DNA of 64,000 nt from DAISKN01 sp963716925 (GTDB taxonomy: Bacteria; Acidobacteriota; Vicinamibacteria; Marinacidobacterales; SMYC01), in NCBI GenBank assembly GCA_963716925.1, contig CAVQUX010000024.1, forward strand, positions 62,001 to 126,000, given 5' to 3'. The translations under genes and the position numbers were made by a program. Each line of letters starts with the position of its first letter. The stretch's first letter is position 1. The notes below the pieces were generated by a model. The model was not told the origin of the DNA. It saw nothing but the letters and a program-made list of their open reading frames with translations, and did no database searches. This document shows, in pieces, positions 1 to 7,803 of the stretch.

Positions 1-1128
1 CGCGATGGGGGCGAGCTCGGGAGCGACCCCCCAGGCGAACCGCCTGGAGGCCTCGCTCGGGAGCTTCAATGCCGCGGCGGTCCTCCGGACGCTCACCGGG
101 TTGAAGTTCGCGACTTCGAGGAGGATGTTCCGCGTTTTGTCGGTGACTTCCGTCGCGAGCCCCCCCATCACTCCCGCCACGGCGATCGGCCCCGAGGGAT
201 CGGTGATGAGGAGCTCCCCTCTTTCGAAGCTCCGCTCTTTTCCGTCGAGCGTCGAGAGCTTCTCCCCGGGCCGCGCCCGCCGGACGATGATGCGATGCTC
301 GGCGATGGTGTCGTAGTCGAAAGCGTGGATCGGCTGGCCCAGCTCCAGCATCACGTAGTTCGTGATGTCGACCACGTTGCTGATGGGCCGCATGCCCGCC
401 GCGAGGAGGCGATCCTGCATCCACGAGGGCGAGGGTCCGATGCGAATCCCTTCGATGAGCGAAAGCGTGAACCGCGGGCATAGATCGGGGTCCACGATCT
501 CGACGCTCGCTCGACCCGCGATCGCGGCGCCCTTCGCCTCGAAGGTGAAGTCGGGATCGCGCACCGAGGTGCCGGTGAGCGCCGCCACGTCCCGGGCGAC
601 GCCTGTGATCGAGAGTCCGTCGGCGCGGTTGGGCTTCATGTCGACGACCAGCACGGTGTCGCCGAGGATCTCCGAAAGTGGACGGCCGACGGGCTCCTCG
701 GCCGAGAGCACCAGGATGCCCTCGTGCTCGTCGGATAGTCCGAGCTCCCGCTCGGAGCAGACCATCCCCTCCGAGAACACCCCGCGAATCTTCGCCTTCT
801 TCAGCTTCCGAGGCTCGCCCGTCGCCGCGTCGATGAGGCTCGCGCCGAGGCTCGCGTACGCGATCTTCTGACCCCGAGCGACGTTCGCGGCACCGCACAC
901 CACCTCGTGGCGGGAAGCGCCGTCGTTCACGGTGACCAGGCGAAGGCGATCGGCATCGGGATGCGGCCGGACCTCGAGCACCTCCCCGACGACCACATTC
1001 TCCCAGTCCGAGCCCGTGCGCTCGATACCCGTGACCTCGAGACCCGCCATCGTCAGCCGATGGGCGATCTCCTTCGGCGGGACCGAGAGGTCCACGTAGT
1101 CCCGGAGCCACTTCAAGGGTACGCGCAT
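1..1128 (-). CDS. pheT: Phenylalanyl-tRNA synthetase beta subunit, N-terminal part (cut by window edge)
   Basis: PheT pairs with PheS to form the alpha2-beta2 enzyme that charges tRNA-Phe in the cytoplasm. The minus strand reads open from the ATG at 1128 to the window edge, giving 376 residues of a protein normally near 800. Residues 1-10 (MRVPLKWLRD) are a typical PheT start. Residues about 45-150 form the OB-fold tRNA-binding domain (HPDADRL, VVCGAANV), and the B3/B4 editing region follows (RFAWGV near the edge, GVMGG before it). It starts 1 nt after the pheS stop, so the two genes are one operon. The 3' part lies outside the window. Confidence 0.96.
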   Translation of the reverse strand, partial: MRVPLKWLRDYVDLSVPPKEIAHRLTMAGLEVTGIERTGSDWENVVVGEVLEVRPHPDADRLRLVTVNDGASRHEVVCGAANVARGQKIAYASLGASLIDAATGEPRKLKKAKIRGVFSEGMVCSERELGLSDEHEGILVLSAEEPVGRPLSEILGDTVLVVDMKPNRADGLSITGVARDVAALTGTSVRDPDFTFEAKGAAIAGRASVEIVDPDLCPRFTLSLIEGIRIGPSPSWMQDRLLAAGMRPISNVVDITNYVMLELGQPIHAFDYDTIAEHRIIVRRARPGEKLSTLDGKERSFERGELLITDPSGPIAVAGVMGGLATEVTDKTRNILLEVANFNPVSVRRTAAALKLPSEASRRFAWGVAPELAPIA

Positions 1129-1129
1129 C

Positions 1130-2173
1130 TCAGAATTGGCTCAGAAACCGGAGATCGTTCTGGTAGTAGTGACGGATATCGTCGACCCCGCGCCGCAGCA
1201 TGTCGATTCGCTCGACCCCGAGCCCCGCGGCGAACCCGGTATAGACGTCGGGGTCGTAGCCCATGTTCTTCAGAATCTCGGCATGGACCATGCCCGCGCC
1301 CAGGATCTCGATCCAGCCCTCCTTCTTGCACACCCGGCATCCCGATCCGCCGCAGAGGAAACAGTCGATCGCCATGTCGACGCCGGGCTCGACGAAGCGG
1401 AAGAAGTCGCAGCGGAAGCGAATCTTCCGGTCCTGGCCGAAGATCCGCTTCGCGAACTCGAAGAGCGTGCCCTTGAGGTGCGCGAGAGTGAGTCCCTCGT
1501 CGACCGCGAGGATCTCGATCTGCTGGATCATCCACTCGTGCGTCGGATCCGTCGCCTCGTTCCGGTAGGTCCGCCCCGGGCAGACGATCCGGATCGGAGG
1601 CCGGTTCTTCTCCATGAAGCGAATCTGGTTGGGCGACGTGTGGGTCCTGAGAAGAACCTTCTGCTCGCTCCCCTCCCCGCCCTCCACGTAGAAGGTATCC
1701 ATCAGCTCGCGGGCGGGGTGGTCCTTGGGGATCCGCAGAGCCTCGAAATTGTAGTAGTCGAGCTCCACTTCCGGCCCCTCGATGACCGAGTATCCCTGCG
1801 CGACGAAGGCGTCGACGATGTCCCGCTGCGTCTGGGAAATCGGATGGCGCCTCCCGGAGGCGAGCGGACGCGGCGGGAGGGTGACGTCGATCCGGCCGAG
1901 CGTCTGAGCGGTCCGGACTCTCGCTTCCGCGAGCTCGGCAACTTTCGCGCGATAGGCCTCCTCGAGCCCGGTCTTGAGAGCGTTCGCGGCCTGACCCGCC
2001 GCCCGCCGCTCGTCGGAGTCGAGATCGCCGAGAGAGCGGAGAACGGAGACAGTCTCGCTCTTGCGGCCGAGGAACTCGATCCTCCAGTCCTCCAGAGCCC
2101 GCTCGTCCGCGACACGGCCCAGAGACTCCCCGGCGTCTCGGCGGGTTCGCTCAATTTTTTCCAGAACGTCCAT
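1130..2173 (-). CDS. pheS: Phenylalanyl-tRNA synthetase alpha subunit
   Basis: This is the catalytic subunit of phenylalanyl-tRNA synthetase, 347 aa, the usual length. It has an N-terminal coiled-coil arm (about residues 1-85) and a class II core. Visible motifs are RRHPISQTQRDIV at the start of the core, motif 2 (RTYRNEATDPTHEW) and motif 3 (GLGVERIDML). A cysteine-rich insert, CFLCGGSGCRVCKKEG, occurs in many bacterial PheS proteins. The ATG at 2173 is preceded by a 77-bp divergent spacer shared with the M55 peptidase gene. pheT follows after 1 nt. Nothing looks abnormal. Confidence 0.97.
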   Translation of the reverse strand: MDVLEKIERTRRDAGESLGRVADERALEDWRIEFLGRKSETVSVLRSLGDLDSDERRAAGQAANALKTGLEEAYRAKVAELAEARVRTAQTLGRIDVTLPPRPLASGRRHPISQTQRDIVDAFVAQGYSVIEGPEVELDYYNFEALRIPKDHPARELMDTFYVEGGEGSEQKVLLRTHTSPNQIRFMEKNRPPIRIVCPGRTYRNEATDPTHEWMIQQIEILAVDEGLTLAHLKGTLFEFAKRIFGQDRKIRFRCDFFRFVEPGVDMAIDCFLCGGSGCRVCKKEGWIEILGAGMVHAEILKNMGYDPDVYTGFAAGLGVERIDMLRRGVDDIRHYYQNDLRFLSQF

Positions 2174-2213
2174 GAAACCGTCGAGTTTATCTCGAAATCG
2201 CCGAGTTCCGCAC

Positions 2214-2242
2214 TTGCATTCTCGAATTGCAGCGACTACAAG
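2214..2242 (+). promoter_or_regulatory. Candidate promoter for the M55 aminopeptidase gene
   Basis: TTGCAT (2214-2219) is followed by a 17-nt spacer and TACAAG (2237-2242). The ATG at 2251 begins only 8 nt after the hexamer, so a transcript from here would have almost no leader. This is a match by eye only; both hexamers are imperfect. Confidence 0.3.
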
Positions 2243-2250
2243 ACGCTTCC

Positions 2251-3141
2251 ATGAGACTTCCGATTGCTGCGCTGTTTTTGAGCCTCATGGCGTTCTCGAC
2301 TTTCGCCCAGGGCCAGGTCAAGGTCTACATCTCCGCCGATATGGAGGGGATCGGAGGCGTGGTCAGCGGGGAGCAGCTCGGGACGTCCGGCTTCGAGTAC
2401 GAGCGGTTCCGGGAGTTCATGACCGAGGAGGTGCTCGCCGCGATCCGCGGGGCCCGTGCGGGAGGCGCCACGGAGTTCCTGGTCAGCGACTCCCACGGGA
2501 ACGGCCAGAACCTCCTCATCGAGAAGCTCCCCGACGACGTTCAGCTGGTCCGCTCCTGGCCCCGCCCACTCGGGATGGTGGAGGGAATCGACGAGACCTT
2601 CGCCTGCGCGCTCTTCATCGGCTACCACGCGTCCACCGGAAACCCCGCGGGGGTGCGCGCTCACACGTTCTCGAGCGCCACCTTGACCGACGTGCGTCTC
2701 AATTCGGTGTCGGTCTCGGAGGCGGGCTTCAACGCCGCCGTCGCCGGCCACTACGGCGTTCCGATCGCGATGATCTCGGGAGACGACGCGATCATCGCCG
2801 AGGCGAAGCGCTACATCGGGGAGATCGAAGGGGCGGTGGTGAAACAGGCCCTGAGCTTCCACTCGGCGCGCAGCCTCACGCCCCGCGCTTCCCAGAAGCT
2901 CATCGAGGAGACGGCGCGGCGAGCCGTCGAGCGGCGGGCGTCGCTTCGCCCGTTCCGGCTCGAGGGCAACGTCACCCTCGACGTGAGCTTCAAGAACTAC
3001 CGCCAGGCGGAGCTGCTCGCCTACCTCCCCATCGTCGAAAGGACGGACTCCCACAGCATTCGCTTCGTAGGGAAGGACATGGTCGCGATCTCCAGGTTCG
3101 TCCAGTTCATGGACGGCTACGAGACCGGGCTCACGCCCTGA
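2251..3141 (+). CDS. Secreted M55-family D-aminopeptidase (DppA-like)
   Basis: A 296-aa zinc peptidase of the M55 (DppA) family, which removes N-terminal D-amino acids from short peptides, probably cell-wall derived. The start at 2251 gives a signal peptide (MRLPIAALFLSLMAFSTFAQG), so the enzyme is predicted periplasmic, whereas Bacillus DppA is cytoplasmic. Metal-site motifs follow the signal: YISADMEGIGG (Asp and Glu ligands), SDSHGNGQN, FIGYHAS, AHTFSS and a Glu in SEAGFN. An ATG further upstream (2227) would only add residues before the signal peptide. It is divergent from pheS. The downstream DUF3052 gene and deacetylase lie on the same strand and could be cotranscribed. Confidence 0.88.
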   Translation: MRLPIAALFLSLMAFSTFAQGQVKVYISADMEGIGGVVSGEQLGTSGFEYERFREFMTEEVLAAIRGARAGGATEFLVSDSHGNGQNLLIEKLPDDVQLVRSWPRPLGMVEGIDETFACALFIGYHASTGNPAGVRAHTFSSATLTDVRLNSVSVSEAGFNAAVAGHYGVPIAMISGDDAIIAEAKRYIGEIEGAVVKQALSFHSARSLTPRASQKLIEETARRAVERRASLRPFRLEGNVTLDVSFKNYRQAELLAYLPIVERTDSHSIRFVGKDMVAISRFVQFMDGYETGLTP

Positions 3142-3148
3142 TCGCGGC

Positions 3149-3598
3149 ATGGCCAGGGCCGGATACTCCGGAACACCCCTTCCCCAGAAACTCGGGATCC
3201 GCCCGGGTCATCGGGTCGCCATCGAGCAACCGCCCTCGGGGTTCGAGACGACTCTGGGCACTCTTCCGGAAGGCGTCCTGCTTCTACCCGCGAGCCGCGG
3301 GCGCGACTTCGATGTCATTCTCCTTTTCGTGAGGAACCTGGCAACGCTGGAAGCGAAGCTCGCCCCGACCATCTCCAGGATGGCCCCCACGACGGCGCTC
3401 TGGATCTGCTGGCCGAAGAAGACGTCGCCTCTCGCGGCGGACGTCGACGAGAACAAGGTGCGGGAGCGCGGCCTCGCCGCGGGCGTCGTCGATGTCAAGG
3501 TCTGCGCCGTCGACGAGGACTGGTCTGGCCACAAGTTCGTTTTCCGGCTGAAGGATCGTCCCGCACTCGAGAAGAAGAAAGCGAGAAAGAAGAAATGA
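3149..3598 (+). CDS. DUF3052-family protein
   Basis: A 149-aa soluble protein matching the DUF3052 pattern: GYSGTPLPQKLGI at the start, GHRVAIEQPP, LPEGV, a central WICWPKKTS block and a conserved VDVKVCAVDEDWSG-KFVFR ending. Its biochemical role is unknown. The tail is very lysine-rich (EKKKARKKK), which would suit nucleic-acid or membrane contact, though that is only a guess. It starts 7 nt after the aminopeptidase stop and overlaps the deacetylase start by 4 nt (ATGA), so translation of the two is probably coupled. Confidence 0.8.
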   Translation: MARAGYSGTPLPQKLGIRPGHRVAIEQPPSGFETTLGTLPEGVLLLPASRGRDFDVILLFVRNLATLEAKLAPTISRMAPTTALWICWPKKTSPLAADVDENKVRERGLAAGVVDVKVCAVDEDWSGHKFVFRLKDRPALEKKKARKKK

Positions 3599-4551
3599 GA
3601 TTCCCGTTCGCGATTCCCATCCTGCTCCTCGGGGCTCTGCCCCAATCGGCGCTCCCGCAGGAGGCCCCGGAAGCGCCTTCGTGGAAATGGACGGAAGACC
3701 AGTGGCGGGGCGCCGTGGAGCGCGTCCGCGCGGGACGGACTCTGCGGCCCCGGCAGTGGCCCGATGGGGCGCGGGTCGCGGTCGCGCTCTCCTTCGACTT
3801 CGACAACGAGACTCCGTCGCTTCGAGACAACCAGACTTCACCGTCGCTGATGTCGAACGGCCAGTACGGCGCTCGCGCCGGCCTTCCGCGGGTTCTCTCC
3901 CTTCTCGACGCCTACGACGTCCACGCGAGCTTCTTCATTCCGGCGGTTTCCGCGCTCCTCTACCCCGACGAGGTGAAGAAGATCGTCGACGCCGGGCACG
4001 AGGTTGGAGTCCACGGGTGGATCCACGAGCGCAACTCGGGGCTCGAGAAGCGCGACGAGAAAGCTCTCCTGGAACGAGCGATCGACACTCTCACCCAGCT
4101 CACGGGGAAGAAGCCCAGCGGGATCCGGACTCCCTCCTGGGACTACAGTCCTCACACCCTCGAGATCATCGAGGAGCTGGGGCTTCTGTACGACAGCAGC
4201 CTCATGGCCGACGACAGCCCGTACGAGCTCGTCGCCTCCGGAAGACCCACGGGAATCGTCGAGCTTCCCGTCGAGTGGATCCTGGACGATGCCCCGTACT
4301 TCAACATGAGCCGCTTCGGAAACCTTCGCCCCCACACCACACCCGACGAGGTCTATACCATCTGGAAGGCCGAGTTCGACCGGGCCTACGAGGAAGGGGG
4401 GATGTTCCTTCTGACGAACCATCCCCACATCATCGGGCATCGCTCGCGGATCGAGATGCTCGAGCGGCTGGTGCAGCACATGAGAAGTCGTCCCGACGTC
4501 TGGTTCGCGACCCATGAACAGATCGCGCGGTACGTGAAAGAGGCTAGGTAA
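3595..4551 (+). CDS. Secreted polysaccharide deacetylase (NodB-fold, PgdA/PuuE-like)
   Basis: A 318-aa secreted carbohydrate-esterase-4-type hydrolase. The signal peptide (FAIPILLLGALPQSALPQ) is followed by the NodB barrel. Motif 1 is DFDNE (68-72). The metal histidines lie in GVHGWIHE (H140 and H144). The P-SWDYSP block (180-186) and TNHPHIIGHRSR near the end are typical of the HpPgdA/allantoinase-like branch, which acts on peptidoglycan or cyclic amides rather than chitin; the substrate cannot be assigned. It follows the DUF3052 gene with an ATGA overlap and is closed by a strong inverted repeat at 4589-4671. Confidence 0.85.
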   Translation: MRFPFAIPILLLGALPQSALPQEAPEAPSWKWTEDQWRGAVERVRAGRTLRPRQWPDGARVAVALSFDFDNETPSLRDNQTSPSLMSNGQYGARAGLPRVLSLLDAYDVHASFFIPAVSALLYPDEVKKIVDAGHEVGVHGWIHERNSGLEKRDEKALLERAIDTLTQLTGKKPSGIRTPSWDYSPHTLEIIEELGLLYDSSLMADDSPYELVASGRPTGIVELPVEWILDDAPYFNMSRFGNLRPHTTPDEVYTIWKAEFDRAYEEGGMFLLTNHPHIIGHRSRIEMLERLVQHMRSRPDVWFATHEQIARYVKEAR

Positions 4552-4588
4552 CCGCCCTGGCCAGACGAAGGGAAGAGGGGAACCGAAG

Positions 4589-4671
4589 GCAAAGGCGCAA
4601 GGGCGCAAAGACGCAAAGAAATCCCAATTTCTTCTTTGCGCCTTTGCGTCTTCGCGCCTTTGCGTTTTTTT
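4589..4671 (+). terminator. Long inverted repeat with T-run; terminator between convergent genes
   Basis: Two arms made of repeated CGCAAAG units (4589-4624) and the mirrored CTTTGCG units (4627-4664) form a long imperfect hairpin, followed on the plus strand by seven T residues (4665-4671). It lies between the convergent deacetylase and TPR genes, as expected for an intrinsic terminator. The reiterated CGCAAAG arms are longer than a normal terminator and look like a dispersed palindromic repeat that has been co-opted. Confidence 0.75.
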
Positions 4672-4713
4672 CCCGGTCCTCCCTCGGTCGATTTCCCCGA
4701 TGAGGACCTCCGG

Positions 4714-5025
4714 TCAGCCGAGGTCTTTGAGCCGGTCTTCCAGCTCGTCGGCCATTCCGTCGTGGTGGTGAGTGCGGGCGGCTTCGATGCCTTGCCGGAG
4801 TGCCCAGCGGGCTTCGCTCGACTTCCCGAGGCGGACGTAGGCGTCGGCGAGGATCCGGTACGCCGCACCCTCGTCCTGCTTGTCCCTGAGGTAGGACTCC
4901 ATCTGATCCACCGCCTCCTCGTACTCGCCCTTCTTGTACAGCTCGGTCGCGAGCATGTAGCGGCTCATTGGGTCTTTCGGGTCCTTCGCGAGAAGGTCCC
5001 GAAGCGCCTGGATCCGATCGGTCAT
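4714..5025 (-). CDS. Small TPR protein
   Basis: A 103-aa cytoplasmic protein made almost wholly of about 2.5 tetratricopeptide repeats. Examples are the helix pairs SRYMLATELYKKGEYEEAV and AAYRILADAYVRLGKSSEA. No signal peptide or other domain is present. It begins 4 nt after the stop of the hydrolase gene, so it is probably the last gene of the arginase-hydrolase-TPR run. The role is presumably protein-protein contact; the partner is unknown. Confidence 0.82.
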   Translation of the reverse strand: MTDRIQALRDLLAKDPKDPMSRYMLATELYKKGEYEEAVDQMESYLRDKQDEGAAYRILADAYVRLGKSSEARWALRQGIEAARTHHHDGMADELEDRLKDLG

Positions 5026-5029
5026 CGCG

Positions 5030-5605
5030 TCAATCCCCCGTAGGTTTCACGAAGGCTAGCACGGTCCGGGCCACTTCGTCCTCGATTTCTCGGGCCGTCT
5101 TCCCCGCCGACTTCGGAGCCTTGAATCCGTGGTCGGCTTTCTCGAGCAGATGGAGCGACGCGCCGAGGTCGCGAACCAGAGGCTCGAGCAGATCGAGATT
5201 GGCGAAGGCGTCCGCCGTGCCGCTTACGAAGAGCATCGGCACCCGGATTTGCGGAAGGTGGTCCTTCCTGAGTTGATCGCGCCGGCCCGGAGGGTGGAGG
5301 GGGTAGGCGAGAAAGAAGATTCCGTCGCAAGGGTAGCCGTTGGCGACGAGATAGGAAGCCATGCGGCCCCCCATCGACCTTCCCGCGAGAAAGAGCCGGG
5401 AAGGCGAGAGCTCACGCTTGACCCAGTCGGCGACGGACCTCCAGCAGGAGATGAGGTGCGGCTGCCGGTCCGGGCTCTTCCTGCCTTTCTCGGAGTACAG
5501 AAAGTTGAAGCGGATCGCGGTGACCCCCGAGGACGCGAGCTTCTGTTGGAGCGCCTTCAGGGACGGGGTGTCCATGTTGCCGCCGGCGCCGTGGGCGAGG
5601 ATCAC
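5030..5605 (-). CDS. Alpha/beta hydrolase of the KANL3/TEX30 (dienelactone hydrolase-like) type
   Basis: At least 191 aa with an alpha/beta-hydrolase fold: an oxyanion stretch ILAHGAGGNMDTP, nucleophile elbow AGRSMGGRMAS (Ser in GRSMGG), acid in VSGTADAF and catalytic His in KADHGFK. The GTG at 5605 is probably not the true start, because the frame remains open upstream and encodes a plausible first strand (KKIRVTDGEGKDLGEVSVSV). That stretch has no ATG, GTG or TTG start; the candidates are CTG at 5695 or 5704, the latter overlapping the arginase stop. The substrate is unknown. Confidence 0.78.
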   Translation of the reverse strand: MILAHGAGGNMDTPSLKALQQKLASSGVTAIRFNFLYSEKGRKSPDRQPHLISCWRSVADWVKRELSPSRLFLAGRSMGGRMASYLVANGYPCDGIFFLAYPLHPPGRRDQLRKDHLPQIRVPMLFVSGTADAFANLDLLEPLVRDLGASLHLLEKADHGFKAPKSAGKTAREIEDEVARTVLAFVKPTGD

Positions 5606-5700
5606 CGCCGTCGCGCTTCCGCCGGCGGGAGCGACGGAGACGGATACCTCGCCGAGGTCCTTCCCTTCCCCGTCCGTGACTCGTATCTTCTTCAGAGAGC

Positions 5701-6618
5701 TCAGAGGATTCTCTTGCCGAAGGCCGAGGCCACCATCTCGACGGCGACCTCCGCGGTGGAGTTCTGCACGTCGAGGATCGGATTCACTTCCGCCACCTCC
5801 ATCGAGACCATGCGTCCCGATTCGGCGACGAGCTCCATCACCGTATGGGTCTCGCGATACGTGAGTCCGCCTCGCACCGGCGTCCCCACTCCGGGGGCGA
5901 CCGTGGGGTCCATCACGTCCACGTCGAAGCTGACATGAATTCCTTCCGTGCCCCGGCCCGCGATCTCGATCGCTTCGCGCGAGACGTCGTAGATTCCCCG
6001 TCGGTCGATCTCTTCCATGGTGAAGACCCGGAGACCGATCTCGGCGATCACCTTCTTCTCCGCGGCGTCGATGCTGCGGGCGCCGAGGATGGAACAGCAG
6101 GCGGGATCGAGCTTGGACTCTCCGGGGGCGAACCCGCCGATGCGAACGAGCTCCTCCGCTCCGCGGCCGAAGGCGACCGCCTGGGGCATTCCATGAATGT
6201 TCCCCGAAGGGGACGTCGCCGGAGTATTGGCGTCGCCGTGGGCGTCGAGCCAGATCATCCCCAGCTTCTTCCTCTCGCGCCGGAAGTGCGCCGCCAGTCC
6301 GGCGATTGTTCCAATGGCGATCGAATGATCTCCCCCGAGGACCAGCGGGGTCTCCCCGGATCCGATGCTCTTTCCGACCCTCCGGGCGAGATCCTCCATC
6401 ACCGCCGCGATCTCGGGGAGATATCGGAGCTTGGGATCCTCGACGTCCAGGGCCTCGGGCTCGTCGGAGTTGAGGTTTCCCTCGTCGATGACCTCGTACT
6501 CCAGGTCGCGAAGCCGCTGCCGGATTCCCGCCTTGCGCATCGCCGACGGGCCCATGTCCACTCCGCGCCGGCCGGCGCCGAGGTCCATGCGAACGCCGAT
6601 GATTCGAATTACGTCCAC
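5701..6618 (-). CDS. rocF: Arginase (ureohydrolase family)
   Basis: A 305-aa manganese ureohydrolase that splits arginine to ornithine and urea. The family signatures are all visible: GGDHSIAIGT, WLDAHGDANT and SFDVDVMDPTVAPGVGTPVRGG split over the usual spacing. GTG at 6618 is chosen because it gives the standard N-terminus (MDVIRIIGVRMDLGAGRRG) and normal arginase length; longer readings of the frame add arginine-rich shadow sequence. A related activity such as agmatinase or formimidoylglutamase cannot be excluded, but the GRRGVDMGPSAMR start favours arginase. It shares a 69-bp divergent spacer with the next gene. Confidence 0.88.
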   Translation of the reverse strand: MDVIRIIGVRMDLGAGRRGVDMGPSAMRKAGIRQRLRDLEYEVIDEGNLNSDEPEALDVEDPKLRYLPEIAAVMEDLARRVGKSIGSGETPLVLGGDHSIAIGTIAGLAAHFRRERKKLGMIWLDAHGDANTPATSPSGNIHGMPQAVAFGRGAEELVRIGGFAPGESKLDPACCSILGARSIDAAEKKVIAEIGLRVFTMEEIDRRGIYDVSREAIEIAGRGTEGIHVSFDVDVMDPTVAPGVGTPVRGGLTYRETHTVMELVAESGRMVSMEVAEVNPILDVQNSTAEVAVEMVASAFGKRIL

Positions 6619-6687
6619 GAGGCGAAGTCTACCACGGGGGCCCCGCGGGCCCGATCGGGGGTGTGCTATTCTGGCCTGCCTGACGTG

Positions 6688-7803
6688 ATGCTCGGCCGAA
6701 ATCTGGTTCCCGCGCTCTTTCTCCCCCTCGCGCTCTCTCGCTTCACCCCGTCCTGCGTCGACGTCTCGGAGCCCGGCGCCGCGAGCTTGACCGACGTCGA
6801 GTTCTCGCGGCTCATTCATCAGATTTCGGAAGAGGGCGGCTACTTCTGGAGCAACAACTACATCTCCAACGAGACTTCGTACCTCCACGTTCTCGACGAG
6901 CTCGCGAATCTGAAGGTGAAGGGCGGGGTCTACGTTGGAGTCGGCCCGAACCAGAACTTCACCTACATCGCCGCCATTCGGCCCGAGCTGGCGTTCATCG
7001 TGGACATCCGCCGGCAGAACCTGCTCGAGCACCTGCTCTTCAAGGTCCTGACCGAGAAATCGGAAAGTCGGGAGGATTACCTGGGGCGCCTCCTCGGACG
7101 CCCCGTTAAGACGCGCCTCCCGGCATCGACCTCGCTGCCGGAGATCGTCGCCGCCGTCGAGGCCGCGCCTCCGGACGAGGCCTACTTCCGGGAGCAGCTA
7201 TCGCAGGTCGAGGTGGAGCTCCGGGGAATTCCCGAGCTCGCCCTCACCGAGGCGGACTTCGAGGAGATCCGTCAGATCCACGGAGAGTTCTTCCGCCAGG
7301 GGTTCGAGATCAAGTACGACAGCTGGCGGTCGTTCTTCTTTCCTTCGCTGAAGGAGTTCCTCCTCGAGACCGATCTGAACGGGCACCACCGGAACTGGCT
7401 GGCTTCGGTCGAGGATTTCGAGTACGTGCGCGAGATGCAGCGCACGAACCGCATCGTCCCCCTGGTGGGCGACTTCGCGGGAGAGCAGGCGTTCCGCCGC
7501 CTGGGACGCGTCCTCGAATCGAGGGGCGCTACCGTCTCCGCGTTCTACCTCTCGAACGTGGAGTTCTACCTTTTCCGGCAGCGCAAGTGGCCGGCGTTCG
7601 TCGACAACGTTCGCGAGCTCCCGACCGACGAGCACAGCGTATTCATCCGCGCCTACGCCAACCTGCACCGCCCCCACCCCAAGATGGTGGACGACCACAT
7701 CACCGTGAGCCTGGTGCAGAACATCCACCTGTTCCTCCGAAACGCCCGCGAGGGCCGCTACCACAGCCTCTGGGACGTGGTCACTTTGGAGGAAGACTTT
7801 TGA
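6688..7803 (+). CDS. Conserved protein resembling the LIC_10091 family
   Basis: A 371-aa protein with a possible N-terminal membrane anchor or signal (LVPALFLPLALSRFTPSC). A GVYVGVGPNQNF-TYIA block and AFIVDIRRQN resemble a nucleotide- or SAM-binding Rossmann start, and the sequence recalls proteins annotated as the LIC_10091 family, whose function is not established. ATG at 6688 follows a GTG at 6685; either could be used. Its last 23 nt overlap the 3' end of the convergent protease gene. Confidence 0.7.
   Translation: MLGRNLVPALFLPLALSRFTPSCVDVSEPGAASLTDVEFSRLIHQISEEGGYFWSNNYISNETSYLHVLDELANLKVKGGVYVGVGPNQNFTYIAAIRPELAFIVDIRRQNLLEHLLFKVLTEKSESREDYLGRLLGRPVKTRLPASTSLPEIVAAVEAAPPDEAYFREQLSQVEVELRGIPELALTEADFEEIRQIHGEFFRQGFEIKYDSWRSFFFPSLKEFLLETDLNGHHRNWLASVEDFEYVREMQRTNRIVPLVGDFAGEQAFRRLGRVLESRGATVSAFYLSNVEFYLFRQRKWPAFVDNVRELPTDEHSVFIRAYANLHRPHPKMVDDHITVSLVQNIHLFLRNAREGRYHSLWDVVTLEEDF

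Noticed and set aside
5845..6687. Extended N-terminus of the LIC_10091-like protein
   Set aside because: The stretch is antisense to arginase and has no domain or signal peptide.
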